A DNA stretch of 64,000 nt from Opitutales bacterium (GTDB lineage: Bacteria > Verrucomicrobiota > Verrucomicrobiia > Opitutales > Oceanipulchritudinaceae), in the NCBI GenBank assembly GCA_016932335.1, contig JAFGCZ010000012.1:248001-312000 (forward strand). The letters are read 5' to 3'. Every line of letters starts with the position of its first letter. The first letter of the stretch is position 1. The notes below the pieces were generated by a model. The model was not told the DNA's origin. It did not search any database and saw nothing but the letters and a program-made list of their open reading frames with translations. Made by a program: the position numbers and the translations under genes. Below, piece by piece: positions 56,417 through 64,000 of this stretch.

Positions 56417-59400
56417 ATGAAACAAATCTCGCGAAAAGCAGCGTATTGCTGTGCTCTTAGCGTGTCACTTCTTGGTACTCTCAATGCCCAAGATGTCATG
56501 GAAGAGGAAGATGTTCTGATGTTGACTCCATTTGAAGTGGAATCCTCTCAGGATGTCGGCTATCTGGCCACAAATACCCTCGCTGGAACCCGTATTCGTA
56601 CACAATTGAAAGATGTGGGTTCAGCTGTGTCTGTTATCACCAAAGAATTCCTCGAAGATACTGGTGCAACAGATAATAAATCGTTGTTGGTGTACACTAC
56701 CAATACTGAAGTCGGAGGTTCTCTTGGGAATTATACTGGTGCAAGCATCAGTTCCTATGCAGAGGAAAATTCGTTTTCCAACCCTAATGCCAACACTCGT
56801 GTTCGTGGGTTAACTGCTGCTGATAATACACGCAATTATTTCCTGACGAGCATTCCCTGGGATGGCTACAATGTTTCCCGTGTTGACTTGCAGCGCGGTC
56901 CAAATTCTATTCTTTTTGGTCTGGGAAGTCCCTCTGGTATCATCAACAACAGTCTGGCAACAGCTGATTTTTATGATAGCCGTGAGGTTAAAGTTACTAC
57001 CGATGAATTCGGAACATTTCGTATCGAGGGGAATTTTAATCAGGTAATTCTGGAAGATGAGTTAGCTGTACACATTTCTCTGTTGGACGAAAACGAAAAG
57101 TATAAGCAGAAGGAAGCTTATGAAAAGGATCAGCGTTACTATGCGGCTGTCCGTTATAAGCCTTCTTTCCTCCAAACAGAAAGCATTAGTACCATCATTT
57201 CAGCAAATTATGAAAATGGTGATATTGAGCGTAACTCGCCGAGAACAGTAACTCCTATCGACTGTATTTCTGCTTGGTTCGCTAGTTCGGAAGACGGCGC
57301 CTATGGTTTGGATAAACAAACTTTTGACCCATTTGATATAAACGACAACGATCCAGACTCTAATGCGGGTCAGACAAGTTCGGCTTATTCCGATGGTACC
57401 GTTAATCCTAACTACCTCCCCGCTCTAGGGAATTACGCTCAGTTGTATGGTACTCAGCTAGTCATTTTTGATGCAGGTAGCTCTACGCCTACAAGAGTTA
57501 TGGATACCGATATCGGAACCTATTATGGTATCGATAAGAATGGTGCGATTGACCAAAATATTGGCGGCATACCTTATGGACGTATTGCCAGCGTTGCCGG
57601 CTACTCCACATATGCGCAGAATGCAAAGCTGGAGAACTATGAGTGGGGACAATACAAAGACTACCACCTTACTGATTCCAGCATTTTCGACTTCTATAAC
57701 CACCTGCTTGATGGTAATAACAAAACTGAGTGGCAGAATTTTGAAGATTTTAGCGTTAATCTCAATCAAACCTTTTTCAATAACAAGGTTGGTTATGAGT
57801 TAAGCTATGATCACCAGGATTACGAACAGGGGCAGGAAAGCCTCATGTCAGGAACACGTTATGCCATTTATGTGGATGTGAATGAAACTCTTACTGATGG
57901 TTCAGAAAACCCGAATGTTGGGCGTGCGTTTGTCAGTGATAGTCTTCAGTACGCAAATTCAAATACAAGCCAAGAGCGCGAAACGAAGAAGTTCCAGGCT
58001 TATGCAGAATTTGATTTTCGCGACCACTTGGGGCAAAACTGGATGACAGACATTCTTGGTCGTCACGTTGTCAGTGGCACGATCAGCGAAAATATGTCGG
58101 ATAGCGAAACTCGTTCATGGTACCGTTACTATGCTAACGATGCTTATCGTGATTACATTCAAACGAAGAGCTACGCAGATAGCGTTGTGAATTTCACCTA
58201 CTACATCAGTGATTCTTTGGCTGGTGCGAATAGCGCTTCTGGACTTCATCTCTCTAACATTTCGACAACACTCAATCCCAGCTCGGATTCAACTTATATG
58301 TTTGATTCCACATGGAATGCGACCGACGTAATGCCGGGTGACGATTGGGATGCCGATGAAAATGGATATGTCTATGATGTTGATGATGATAATAACTACG
58401 TCTATTATTTAGTTAATGGAAATGGTGATTTCGTCGATGAGAATGGTGATGTAACTACTGATAGTACTAAGTTTGTTGTTGCGGATGCAGCAACAGGAGC
58501 ACTTCATCACGTTGATGGCGAATATCAGGCCGAGAATCCGGATAACTATGTTGGCTGGAGCGAAATGCCTTTTACCGTGTCAGAAGCTTCTGAAAGCGAT
58601 AGAGACTCTGTTACTTATTCTGCCAGTAAAGTTAAGAAGGTTATTAACTCTAAAGCGTTTGTTTATCAGGCTTATCTCTTTAATGAGGGGCTTGTTGGAA
58701 CCTATGGTTGGCGTAAAGATAAGGCCAAATCATGGTCTGTGAAAGCTAAGGAAGATAACGATACTAAATTAGCCATTCTTGATGATGACGATTACAGCTA
58801 CTCAGATGATAATTACAACAGTGTAACCGGCGAAACAACCAGCTGGAGCTTGGTTGCTCACGTAAACCAATTGTTGGGGAAACGTGATTTTCTTCCGTTT
58901 AACATTAGCCTCTACTATTCAGAATCTGAGAACTTCCAGCCGGAATCCAGTCGAGTTGACCTGAGAGGTGATTCAATTGCTCCTCCCACTGGTAATACGG
59001 TGGATAAGAGTATTGCCCTTTCCACAAAGGATAACCGCTATACCCTGAAGCTTACTAAGTATACCACCACCGTGCTAAACGATACAGCCTCTGGGCTGAG
59101 CACATGGTTCATTGGTTCTTTGGAATCATGGGGTGGAAACTGGTGTAATGTTTTTGAGTATAACCTCCAAAACGGTTATACCATGGATGGTCAGGTTGCT
59201 GAAGGCAGTAACGACGGCGATTGGAGATATAAGTATAGTGCTGACGTTGGCGAGACTGAAGCAGATGCTGCTGCACGTGAAGCCGCTGCTATTGCTGGCT
59301 GGAGAGCTCACCAGGCTCGCGTTCGCGCTGAATTCCCGACGTTTTATGAGAATTGGCTGAATACAGATCCGGCGAATGTGGTTTCCTTGTCTTCGCAAAC

Positions 59401-60091
59401 TCCATCCGGCTTCTCGATTACGCAGGATACGGTATCCGAAGGTTATGAAATTGAGTTGATTGCAAACCCAACTGATAACTGGAGAATTACCTTCAATGTT
59501 TCCAAGACAGAAGCAAGCCGCTCAAACGTTGGCGGTGAAGCCTTCAATGCTTGGATGGACCTTCTCGTCGATGATTTGACAAATACCGCTGCTGGTGATC
59601 TGCGAATTTGGTCGGGTAATCCCAGTGCAGGAACAACCTATACGAACTTCATGAGTGCACTGGGTTCCAGCTGGTATTTGGTAAAACTGAAAGAAGGCAC
59701 TGCCGTTGATGAATTGCGTAAATGGCACTTTAACCTGATTACAAACTATTCCTTCGATGAAGGTTGGTTAAAGGGCTTTAACGTAGGTGCTGGATATCGC
59801 TGGATGGATCGTAATGTTATTGGTTATCCACTCATTAATGGTGAGAATGATACTATCACATACGATCTGGATAATCCATATCATGGTCCAAGCTTGGATT
59901 ACTATGATTTCTGGATTGGCTATAGACATGCTCTGACCGACAATGTTGATTGGAAAATTCAGTTGAACATTAAGAATGCCTTTACTGGAAATGAGCTAAT
60001 TCCATTAAGTACACAGCCAAATGGCGAAGTCGCTGCTTGGTATATTGGTGCTCGTCGTAAGATTTCTCTTACGAATTCCTTCACATTCTGA
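56417..60091 (+). CDS. TonB-dependent outer-membrane receptor (second of tandem pair)
   Basis: 1224 aa. The first 26 residues are identical to the first receptor, with several synonymous base changes. The plug (TLAGTRIRTQLKDVGSAVSVITKEFL, VDLQRGPNSILFGLGSPSGIINNS) and last residues LTNSFTF also match, while the barrel differs. It has an Asp/Asn-rich insertion (about bases 58340-58530, DVDDDNNYVYYLVNGNGD) not seen in the first. It is probably a paralogue with different oligosaccharide preference. A strong terminator follows. Confidence 0.9.
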   Translation: MKQISRKAAYCCALSVSLLGTLNAQDVMEEEDVLMLTPFEVESSQDVGYLATNTLAGTRIRTQLKDVGSAVSVITKEFLEDTGATDNKSLLVYTTNTEVGGSLGNYTGASISSYAEENSFSNPNANTRVRGLTAADNTRNYFLTSIPWDGYNVSRVDLQRGPNSILFGLGSPSGIINNSLATADFYDSREVKVTTDEFGTFRIEGNFNQVILEDELAVHISLLDENEKYKQKEAYEKDQRYYAAVRYKPSFLQTESISTIISANYENGDIERNSPRTVTPIDCISAWFASSEDGAYGLDKQTFDPFDINDNDPDSNAGQTSSAYSDGTVNPNYLPALGNYAQLYGTQLVIFDAGSSTPTRVMDTDIGTYYGIDKNGAIDQNIGGIPYGRIASVAGYSTYAQNAKLENYEWGQYKDYHLTDSSIFDFYNHLLDGNNKTEWQNFEDFSVNLNQTFFNNKVGYELSYDHQDYEQGQESLMSGTRYAIYVDVNETLTDGSENPNVGRAFVSDSLQYANSNTSQERETKKFQAYAEFDFRDHLGQNWMTDILGRHVVSGTISENMSDSETRSWYRYYANDAYRDYIQTKSYADSVVNFTYYISDSLAGANSASGLHLSNISTTLNPSSDSTYMFDSTWNATDVMPGDDWDADENGYVYDVDDDNNYVYYLVNGNGDFVDENGDVTTDSTKFVVADAATGALHHVDGEYQAENPDNYVGWSEMPFTVSEASESDRDSVTYSASKVKKVINSKAFVYQAYLFNEGLVGTYGWRKDKAKSWSVKAKEDNDTKLAILDDDDYSYSDDNYNSVTGETTSWSLVAHVNQLLGKRDFLPFNISLYYSESENFQPESSRVDLRGDSIAPPTGNTVDKSIALSTKDNRYTLKLTKYTTTVLNDTASGLSTWFIGSLESWGGNWCNVFEYNLQNGYTMDGQVAEGSNDGDWRYKYSADVGETEADAAAREAAAIAGWRAHQARVRAEFPTFYENWLNTDPANVVSLSSQTPSGFSITQDTVSEGYEIELIANPTDNWRITFNVSKTEASRSNVGGEAFNAWMDLLVDDLTNTAAGDLRIWSGNPSAGTTYTNFMSALGSSWYLVKLKEGTAVDELRKWHFNLITNYSFDEGWLKGFNVGAGYRWMDRNVIGYPLINGENDTITYDLDNPYHGPSLDYYDFWIGYRHALTDNVDWKIQLNIKNAFTGNELIPLSTQPNGEVAAWYIGARRKISLTNSFTF

Positions 60092-60117
60092 TTTTATTGG
60101 TTTGATCTTACATAGCA

Positions 60118-60147
60118 AACGCCCCCGAAACCGGGGGCGTTTTTTTT
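60118..60147 (+). terminator. Intrinsic terminator after the second receptor
   Basis: AACGCCCCCG (60118-60127) pairs with CGGGGGCGTT (60132-60141) around a four-base loop and runs into seven Ts. It is one of the strongest stems in the window. Confidence 0.93.
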
Positions 60148-60189
60148 ACATTAATGCTTTTTTTTAAAGCGCTAATCTGTACTATGTCT

Positions 60190-60203
60190 AATGTTAGGAT
60201 TGA
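60190..60203. promoter_or_regulatory. LacI-type operator candidate upstream of the LacI gene
   Basis: AATGTTAGGATTGA lies 30 bases before the LacI start and differs by one base from the site at 56251. It suggests autoregulation. Confidence 0.45.
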
Positions 60204-60232
60204 GGCCTTTTTAACCATTTCTAATTACCCCT

Positions 60233-61258
60233 ATGAAAAACCGTCGTGTTACCCTCGCCGATGTCGCTGAAAAAGCCGGGAAGCATATAACTACTGTTTC
60301 TTTGGCTCTACGTAACAGTCAGCGCCTCTCTGCTGAAACACGAGAGAGTATTCAGAAATTGGCTAAAGAGATGGGGTATCGCCCTGATCCCCGCATGCGT
60401 GCATTGGTCTCATATAGGGATCGCAACCGGGATCGCATCAATCCACCTGTGCTTGCCTATGTAACTAATTGGAATAGTCGCTGGGGATGGCGCGAAACGA
60501 CGGCTCACCCTGAGTTTTATGCCGGCGCTGCCCAGGCTGCGGAAAACCTCGGCTTTAACCTTGAGCATTTCTGGATGCGTGAGCCCGGTTTGACGCATGG
60601 ACGTCTCAATGGCATCCTCAAGGCACGTGGCATCGACGGTATTATCATTGCTTCCCATGTGCGTGAAATTGACGAACTCCTGAAATTTGAGTGGGAGCAT
60701 TTCAGTGCGGTGAAAATTGACTATTTTCCGCATAAGCCTGAGCTTCACGTAGTCACCAACAACCAACTGCATATTGTCCGTTTGGCGATGCAACAGGTCA
60801 TACGCGCCGGGTATAAACGCATTGCCTTTATTATGGATCGAGGGTGGGATATCACGGTCGATAATCTGTGGTGTGCCGGTTTTATTTGGGAGCAACAGAA
60901 ACTGGCTCCCAAAGACCGTATCGCGCCATACTTGATCCCTGAGAAAGAGCCGTTGGTAGACTGGTTGCAGCGTATACGCCCTCAAGTGATCATCAGTAAA
61001 GGATCCTTTGTGGAAAGCATTCTCAAGCAACTGCAATGGCGCATTCCGGAGGATGTTGCATTTGTTGACTTGTTTAACGAAGACACTTCCGGAAACGTTG
61101 CCGGTGTGCGCCAAAACCATTTCCGGGTAGGAGAGCTGGCCGTGGAGACCTTGGCCTCCCAAATACAGTTAAGTATTCGTGGTATACCCAAAATTCCGAC
61201 GACGACACACGTGGAAGGTACCTGGATCGAAGGGGCATCGCTACCGTATTTGAGTTGA
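60233..61258 (+). CDS. LacI-family transcriptional regulator
   Basis: 341 aa. The N-terminal helix-turn-helix VTLADVAEKAGKHITTVSLALRN and hinge (ETRESIQKLAKEMGYRPD) are canonical. The rest is a periplasmic-binding-protein-like sensor domain (GIDGIIIASHVREIDELL, AGYKRIAFIMDRGWD). It likely senses a xylan-derived sugar and controls the receptors and hydrolases upstream. An ATTACCCCTA block lies just before its ATG. Confidence 0.92.
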   Translation: MKNRRVTLADVAEKAGKHITTVSLALRNSQRLSAETRESIQKLAKEMGYRPDPRMRALVSYRDRNRDRINPPVLAYVTNWNSRWGWRETTAHPEFYAGAAQAAENLGFNLEHFWMREPGLTHGRLNGILKARGIDGIIIASHVREIDELLKFEWEHFSAVKIDYFPHKPELHVVTNNQLHIVRLAMQQVIRAGYKRIAFIMDRGWDITVDNLWCAGFIWEQQKLAPKDRIAPYLIPEKEPLVDWLQRIRPQVIISKGSFVESILKQLQWRIPEDVAFVDLFNEDTSGNVAGVRQNHFRVGELAVETLASQIQLSIRGIPKIPTTTHVEGTWIEGASLPYLS

Positions 61259-61329
61259 TGAAACCTAAGGGTTTTCCCATGGGATCTTACTGGCATGTTT
61301 TTGCATATAGACTTTACAGTTTCTTAAGA

Positions 61330-61350
61330 ATGAACAGATTTGCTGTTCAT
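61330..61350 (+). promoter_or_regulatory. Hairpin covering the cobT start codon
   Basis: ATGAACAG (61330-61337) pairs perfectly with CTGTTCAT (61343-61350) across a five-base loop; the second arm contains the first two bases of the cobT ATG. In the mRNA this would hide the start codon. As DNA it could be an operator. Either way it suggests control of cobT. Confidence 0.45.
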
Positions 61351-62368
61351 GTTCGATGATCTAGCCACGTTTCAGGCAGCTTTGGCCACCATTCATGAAC
61401 CCGATGAATCTGTTCGTCAGACAATCCTTAAAGATTGGGATACTCGAACCAAGATTCCGGGGAGTCTAGGGCGTTTGGAGGAAGTGGCCGCCGTTGTTGG
61501 TGCAGCGCAGCGTCGCAGAATCCCTCTGATGACTTTTCAGGCATTGCGCCTCTTTGCCGGGAGTCATGGAGTAACTTCCGAAGGGGTCAGCCCTTGCCCG
61601 GATGAGATTAACGATCAGATGTATGCCAATTTCGGGATTGGAGGAGCTGCCATCAATTGCATTTGTCGAAGCAATAACATCGAGTTTAAAGCCATAGATG
61701 CCGGGCTGGCTACGCCTACCGCGAATCTGCGTAAAGGCCCTGCTATGACCCGGGAGGAGACGTTGCAGGCATTGGCCCTCGGCTGGAACTCTGTTCCCTT
61801 TAAGGCCCACCTCTTTTCGGTTGGAGAAATGGGTATTGGCAATACAACTGCTGCCGCGGCAATCATTTGTGCCATTACCGGACGTTCTCCTAAAGAAGTC
61901 GTCGGACGCGGAGCCGGGTTGGATAATGCCGGTGTTTTGAGAAAAATTGAGGTTGTGGAAGATTCACTCAAAGTAAATGCGGAGTATTGCAATACTCCGT
62001 TTGGTATTTTGCAGGCTTTCGGTGGTCGGGAAATCGCCGCGATGACGGGAGCTTTACTGGGTGCCTGTGCACGTCATATTCCTGTTGTTATAGACGGTAT
62101 TATTGCCGGTGCAGCATCTGCGCTGGCATTTGAATTGGCTCCGCAGTGCCGCAATTACTTCATTGGCGGGCATCGTTCCTTTGAGCCGGGGCATACCTCT
62201 TTTCTCGAGCACTATGGTATCGAGCCGTTGATCAATTTGTATATGCGCCTTGGTGAAGGTACCGGAGCTGCTGTGGCCATGGGGATCATCCGCAACGCGG
62301 TGGATGCCCTCAATCACATGGCGACATTTGCCGAAGTTGGTGTAATTGACGTAGTTAACCGCGGGTGA
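61349..62368 (+). CDS. cobT: Nicotinate-nucleotide-dimethylbenzimidazole phosphoribosyltransferase CobT
   Basis: 339 aa. CobT activates the lower-ligand base of cobalamin as its ribotide. Family motifs include PGSLGRLEEVAAVVGA, FAGSHGV, GEMGIGNTTAAAAI, GRGAGLD and RLGEGTGAAVA with the catalytic Glu. Start ATG 61349; TTG 61340 is possible. It overlaps cobS (GTGA) and is translationally coupled to it. With cobO and btuCD it points to corrinoid salvage and remodelling; no corrin ring synthesis genes are in the window. Confidence 0.95.
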   Translation: MFDDLATFQAALATIHEPDESVRQTILKDWDTRTKIPGSLGRLEEVAAVVGAAQRRRIPLMTFQALRLFAGSHGVTSEGVSPCPDEINDQMYANFGIGGAAINCICRSNNIEFKAIDAGLATPTANLRKGPAMTREETLQALALGWNSVPFKAHLFSVGEMGIGNTTAAAAIICAITGRSPKEVVGRGAGLDNAGVLRKIEVVEDSLKVNAEYCNTPFGILQAFGGREIAAMTGALLGACARHIPVVIDGIIAGAASALAFELAPQCRNYFIGGHRSFEPGHTSFLEHYGIEPLINLYMRLGEGTGAAVAMGIIRNAVDALNHMATFAEVGVIDVVNRG

Positions 62369-63123
62369 AACCTTATTGCACAGCATTAGCTTTTTTATCT
62401 CGCCTGCCAGTGCCGATACGCTGGCAGGTGTCGTCAGATGCCGCTTTTGCAAGAGTGGTTAATTTTCTTCCCCTCGCCGGGCTCACGCTAGGGGCTATCA
62501 ACGGAGTGCTTGCCGGTATCGCTTTTCTTTTGTTGCCGGATTCTCTTGCCGCTGCCGTTACCACTTTTGGAGGAATGTTGATTAACGGCGCTCTCCACGA
62601 GGACGGATTTGCCGATTTCTTTGATGCTATTGGAGCACGTTCAAAGGATAAGCGTCTGGACATTATGAAGGATTCTCATGTTGGTGCTTTTGGTGCGCTT
62701 GCTTTGATTGCGGCCTGTACCTTTCGAGTCCTTATTTATGTGGAAATCGCCCAGATTGACCTTGGCTTATGCATCGCTTTTCTGGTGCTGGCCGGAGGGT
62801 GGGGTCGTTGGCTGGCTCCCTATCTCTTGAAGGTCTGCACTTATTTGCACCGTAATGGAAAAGGCTTGGCGGGTGCCTGGCAGCATCCGTCTCTTCCATT
62901 TCTGGCTGGTTCAGCTGCTTTTTTTCTCATCGCATCCATCATCTTTTATATACCGCTGGGGCTGTCCTTTGCCTTGGTAGTTGGCATACTTGCCGTGGCT
63001 TTTCCGCATGTATTCCGCTATTTTCTGGGAGGTATTAACGGGGACTGTTTGGGCTTTGCTTCCGTAAGTTGTGAGATCCTCTCAGGAATCGTTTTTCTGA
63101 TGTGGATGGGACTCCTTGTTTGA
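62365..63123 (+). CDS. cobS: Adenosylcobinamide-GDP ribazoletransferase (cobalamin synthase) CobS
   Basis: 252 aa polytopic inner-membrane enzyme that joins alpha-ribazole to adenosylcobinamide-GDP. The family motif HEDGFADFFDAIGA and DIMKDSHVGAFGALAL are present, with several hydrophobic helices after. The start is a GTG overlapping the cobT stop. It ends directly against the stop of the convergent partial gene. No cobU or cobC is seen in the window. Confidence 0.93.
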   Translation: MKPYCTALAFLSRLPVPIRWQVSSDAAFARVVNFLPLAGLTLGAINGVLAGIAFLLLPDSLAAAVTTFGGMLINGALHEDGFADFFDAIGARSKDKRLDIMKDSHVGAFGALALIAACTFRVLIYVEIAQIDLGLCIAFLVLAGGWGRWLAPYLLKVCTYLHRNGKGLAGAWQHPSLPFLAGSAAFFLIASIIFYIPLGLSFALVVGILAVAFPHVFRYFLGGINGDCLGFASVSCEILSGIVFLMWMGLLV

Positions 63124-64000
63124 TCACAAACTGGGAAGGTCTTCGAATCTTAGGCATTTCCATTCTATAGCACCCTCGGCAGAGAAACAGCGCTGTAGGA
63201 GAAGTCTTCGCCGTCCGGAGCATAAAGGCTTTCCACGCCTTTCCAGTGCAGCAAACACTGTCAATTCCAGAGTGTCGGAATGTGTGCTCAGCATGGGTGC
63301 AATCCGGGTTACAATATCTGAGGCGTGCAACGTCATGCCGTCGGTTTTGGTTTTCTCAGAGATTCCGGCTTTTAGTAATGCTGCTTCAATAATTCCGCTA
63401 CTGAGAAAATCTCTCAGAGTTAAGAATGGCTTTTTCTGCTCAATTTCTGAGTAAATATCATGAGCCAATATGGCAGCATCCTCAGCGCTTAGTTCTATGA
63501 ATGGAAGTGCTTCATCGTAGAGCGAGGCGAATGGAAATTTGCTGTATCGATTTTTCAACAGATCTCTCCATGTTGTTTCTGACATCGTGTTTATATTCAG
63601 AAATGCTTCGGAAAGAGGAGGACTCTTTGAGCTTTTACTTGTCCGGTAACGATCAAACAGCATATTGTTTCCGTTCTTTTCCCCCAGACTCATAGGCAGA
63701 TAGTCTGTTTGTATTAGGCTTCGCAAACTGCCGATGGATTCCGGCTTTTTTGTGATGCAGTCAAACAGCATGAGCGGACTGTTGGTGCCATGTTTGTTCA
63801 ACTCTTCAGTACGGAAGAGATCGCTCTCCATGGGAGTCAGTCCATCGCTTATCCAATCACAGCTCCATTTAAAACAGGATCTTGTTTCAGGGACCGCCAG
63901 ATCAATGACCGGTCCTCTCGGATCTATTGTCTTCAAGAGAAAGTCGATGGCTTCTGGTGTATCTTTTAGCTTCAGACGCCAGACGAGTTTTCTATTGGAA
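63124..64000 (-). CDS. Partial protein resembling Verru_Chthon cassette protein A (C-terminal part)
   Basis: The frame stays open to the window edge (about 291 residues visible), so the N-terminus lies beyond it. The C-terminal pattern FLTLRDFLSSGIIEAALLKAGI...MTLHASDIVTRIAPMLSTHSDTLELTVFAAL matches in style the end of the large Verru_Chthon cassette A proteins (FLxLxDFVNRRL, LTALGPVLTVRSDTF). Those sit with pilin-like genes in Verrucomicrobia; their function is not known. Its stop abuts the cobS stop. The neighbours beyond the edge are not visible. Confidence 0.6.
   Translation of the reverse strand, partial: SNRKLVWRLKLKDTPEAIDFLLKTIDPRGPVIDLAVPETRSCFKWSCDWISDGLTPMESDLFRTEELNKHGTNSPLMLFDCITKKPESIGSLRSLIQTDYLPMSLGEKNGNNMLFDRYRTSKSSKSPPLSEAFLNINTMSETTWRDLLKNRYSKFPFASLYDEALPFIELSAEDAAILAHDIYSEIEQKKPFLTLRDFLSSGIIEAALLKAGISEKTKTDGMTLHASDIVTRIAPMLSTHSDTLELTVFAALERRGKPLCSGRRRLLLQRCFSAEGAIEWKCLRFEDLPSL

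Noticed and set aside
60410-61162. 250-residue open frame antisense to the LacI gene
   Set aside because: Shadow frame of a clear LacI-family gene.

Overview
The window looks like a chromosome segment from a verrucomicrobial bacterium, most likely class Opitutia (Opitutales/Puniceicoccales type). This rests on three things: very long TonB-dependent receptors with no SusD partner, exported proteins with autotransporter-associated beta-strand repeats, and a C-terminal fragment resembling the Verru_Chthon cassette A proteins. Taxonomy is inferred from protein style; no rRNA gene is present. I saw no tRNA, CRISPR array, transposase or prophage gene. Genes are densely packed, often with 4-base ATGA overlaps.

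Layout. 0-1 kb: 3' end of dnaA and a small conserved-type hypothetical gene. 1-3.7 kb: feoAB ferrous-iron uptake, with a 45-residue FeoB-associated Cys-rich protein on the opposite strand and a palindromic operator between them. 3.7-6.6 kb: ligA (zinc-finger cysteines all replaced) and a GT2 glycosyltransferase. 6.9-24.1 kb: one large type II secretion/type IV pilus-like locus. It holds five pilin-like proteins, one of them with a ~900-residue adhesin-like ectodomain, then a lectin-like exported protein, GspF, a REC-PP2C-HATPase/STAS partner-switching pair, GspE, PilM/N/O/P-like proteins and a secretin. 24.1-31.9 kb: ppnP, tadA, infA, cysK, photolyase, a TIGR01777 epimerase, a redox operon (C_GCAxxG_C_C protein, ArsR regulator, disulfide-reductase-like flavoprotein) and a membrane protein. 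32-34.4 kb: cobO with a BtuCD-type ABC transporter.

34.7-46.9 kb: an aryl-polyene-type lipid/pigment cluster (ACP, ketosynthase, chain-length-factor-like protein, two acyltransferases, two hotdog dehydratases, GT2, LolA-like protein, MMPL exporter, AMP-ligase). It is followed by a FkbO/Hyg5/XanB2-type chorismatase and a B12-binding radical SAM enzyme. This suggests a hydroxybenzoate starter made from chorismate, activated, elongated, attached to a glycerolipid-like anchor and exported.

47-61.3 kb: a glucuronoxylan utilisation locus with a GPH sugar symporter, GH115 alpha-glucuronidase, GH8 exo-oligoxylanase, two tandem TonB-dependent receptors and a LacI regulator. Shared leader motifs and candidate operators link the receptors and the regulator. 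61.3-63.1 kb: cobT and cobS for cobalamin lower-loop assembly, which with cobO/btuCD may supply the B12-dependent radical SAM enzyme. The window ends inside a convergent gene resembling the Verru_Chthon cassette A family.

The best candidate for an undescribed system is the 6.9-24.1 kb pilus/secretion locus with its built-in partner switch and lectin/adhesin ectodomains.
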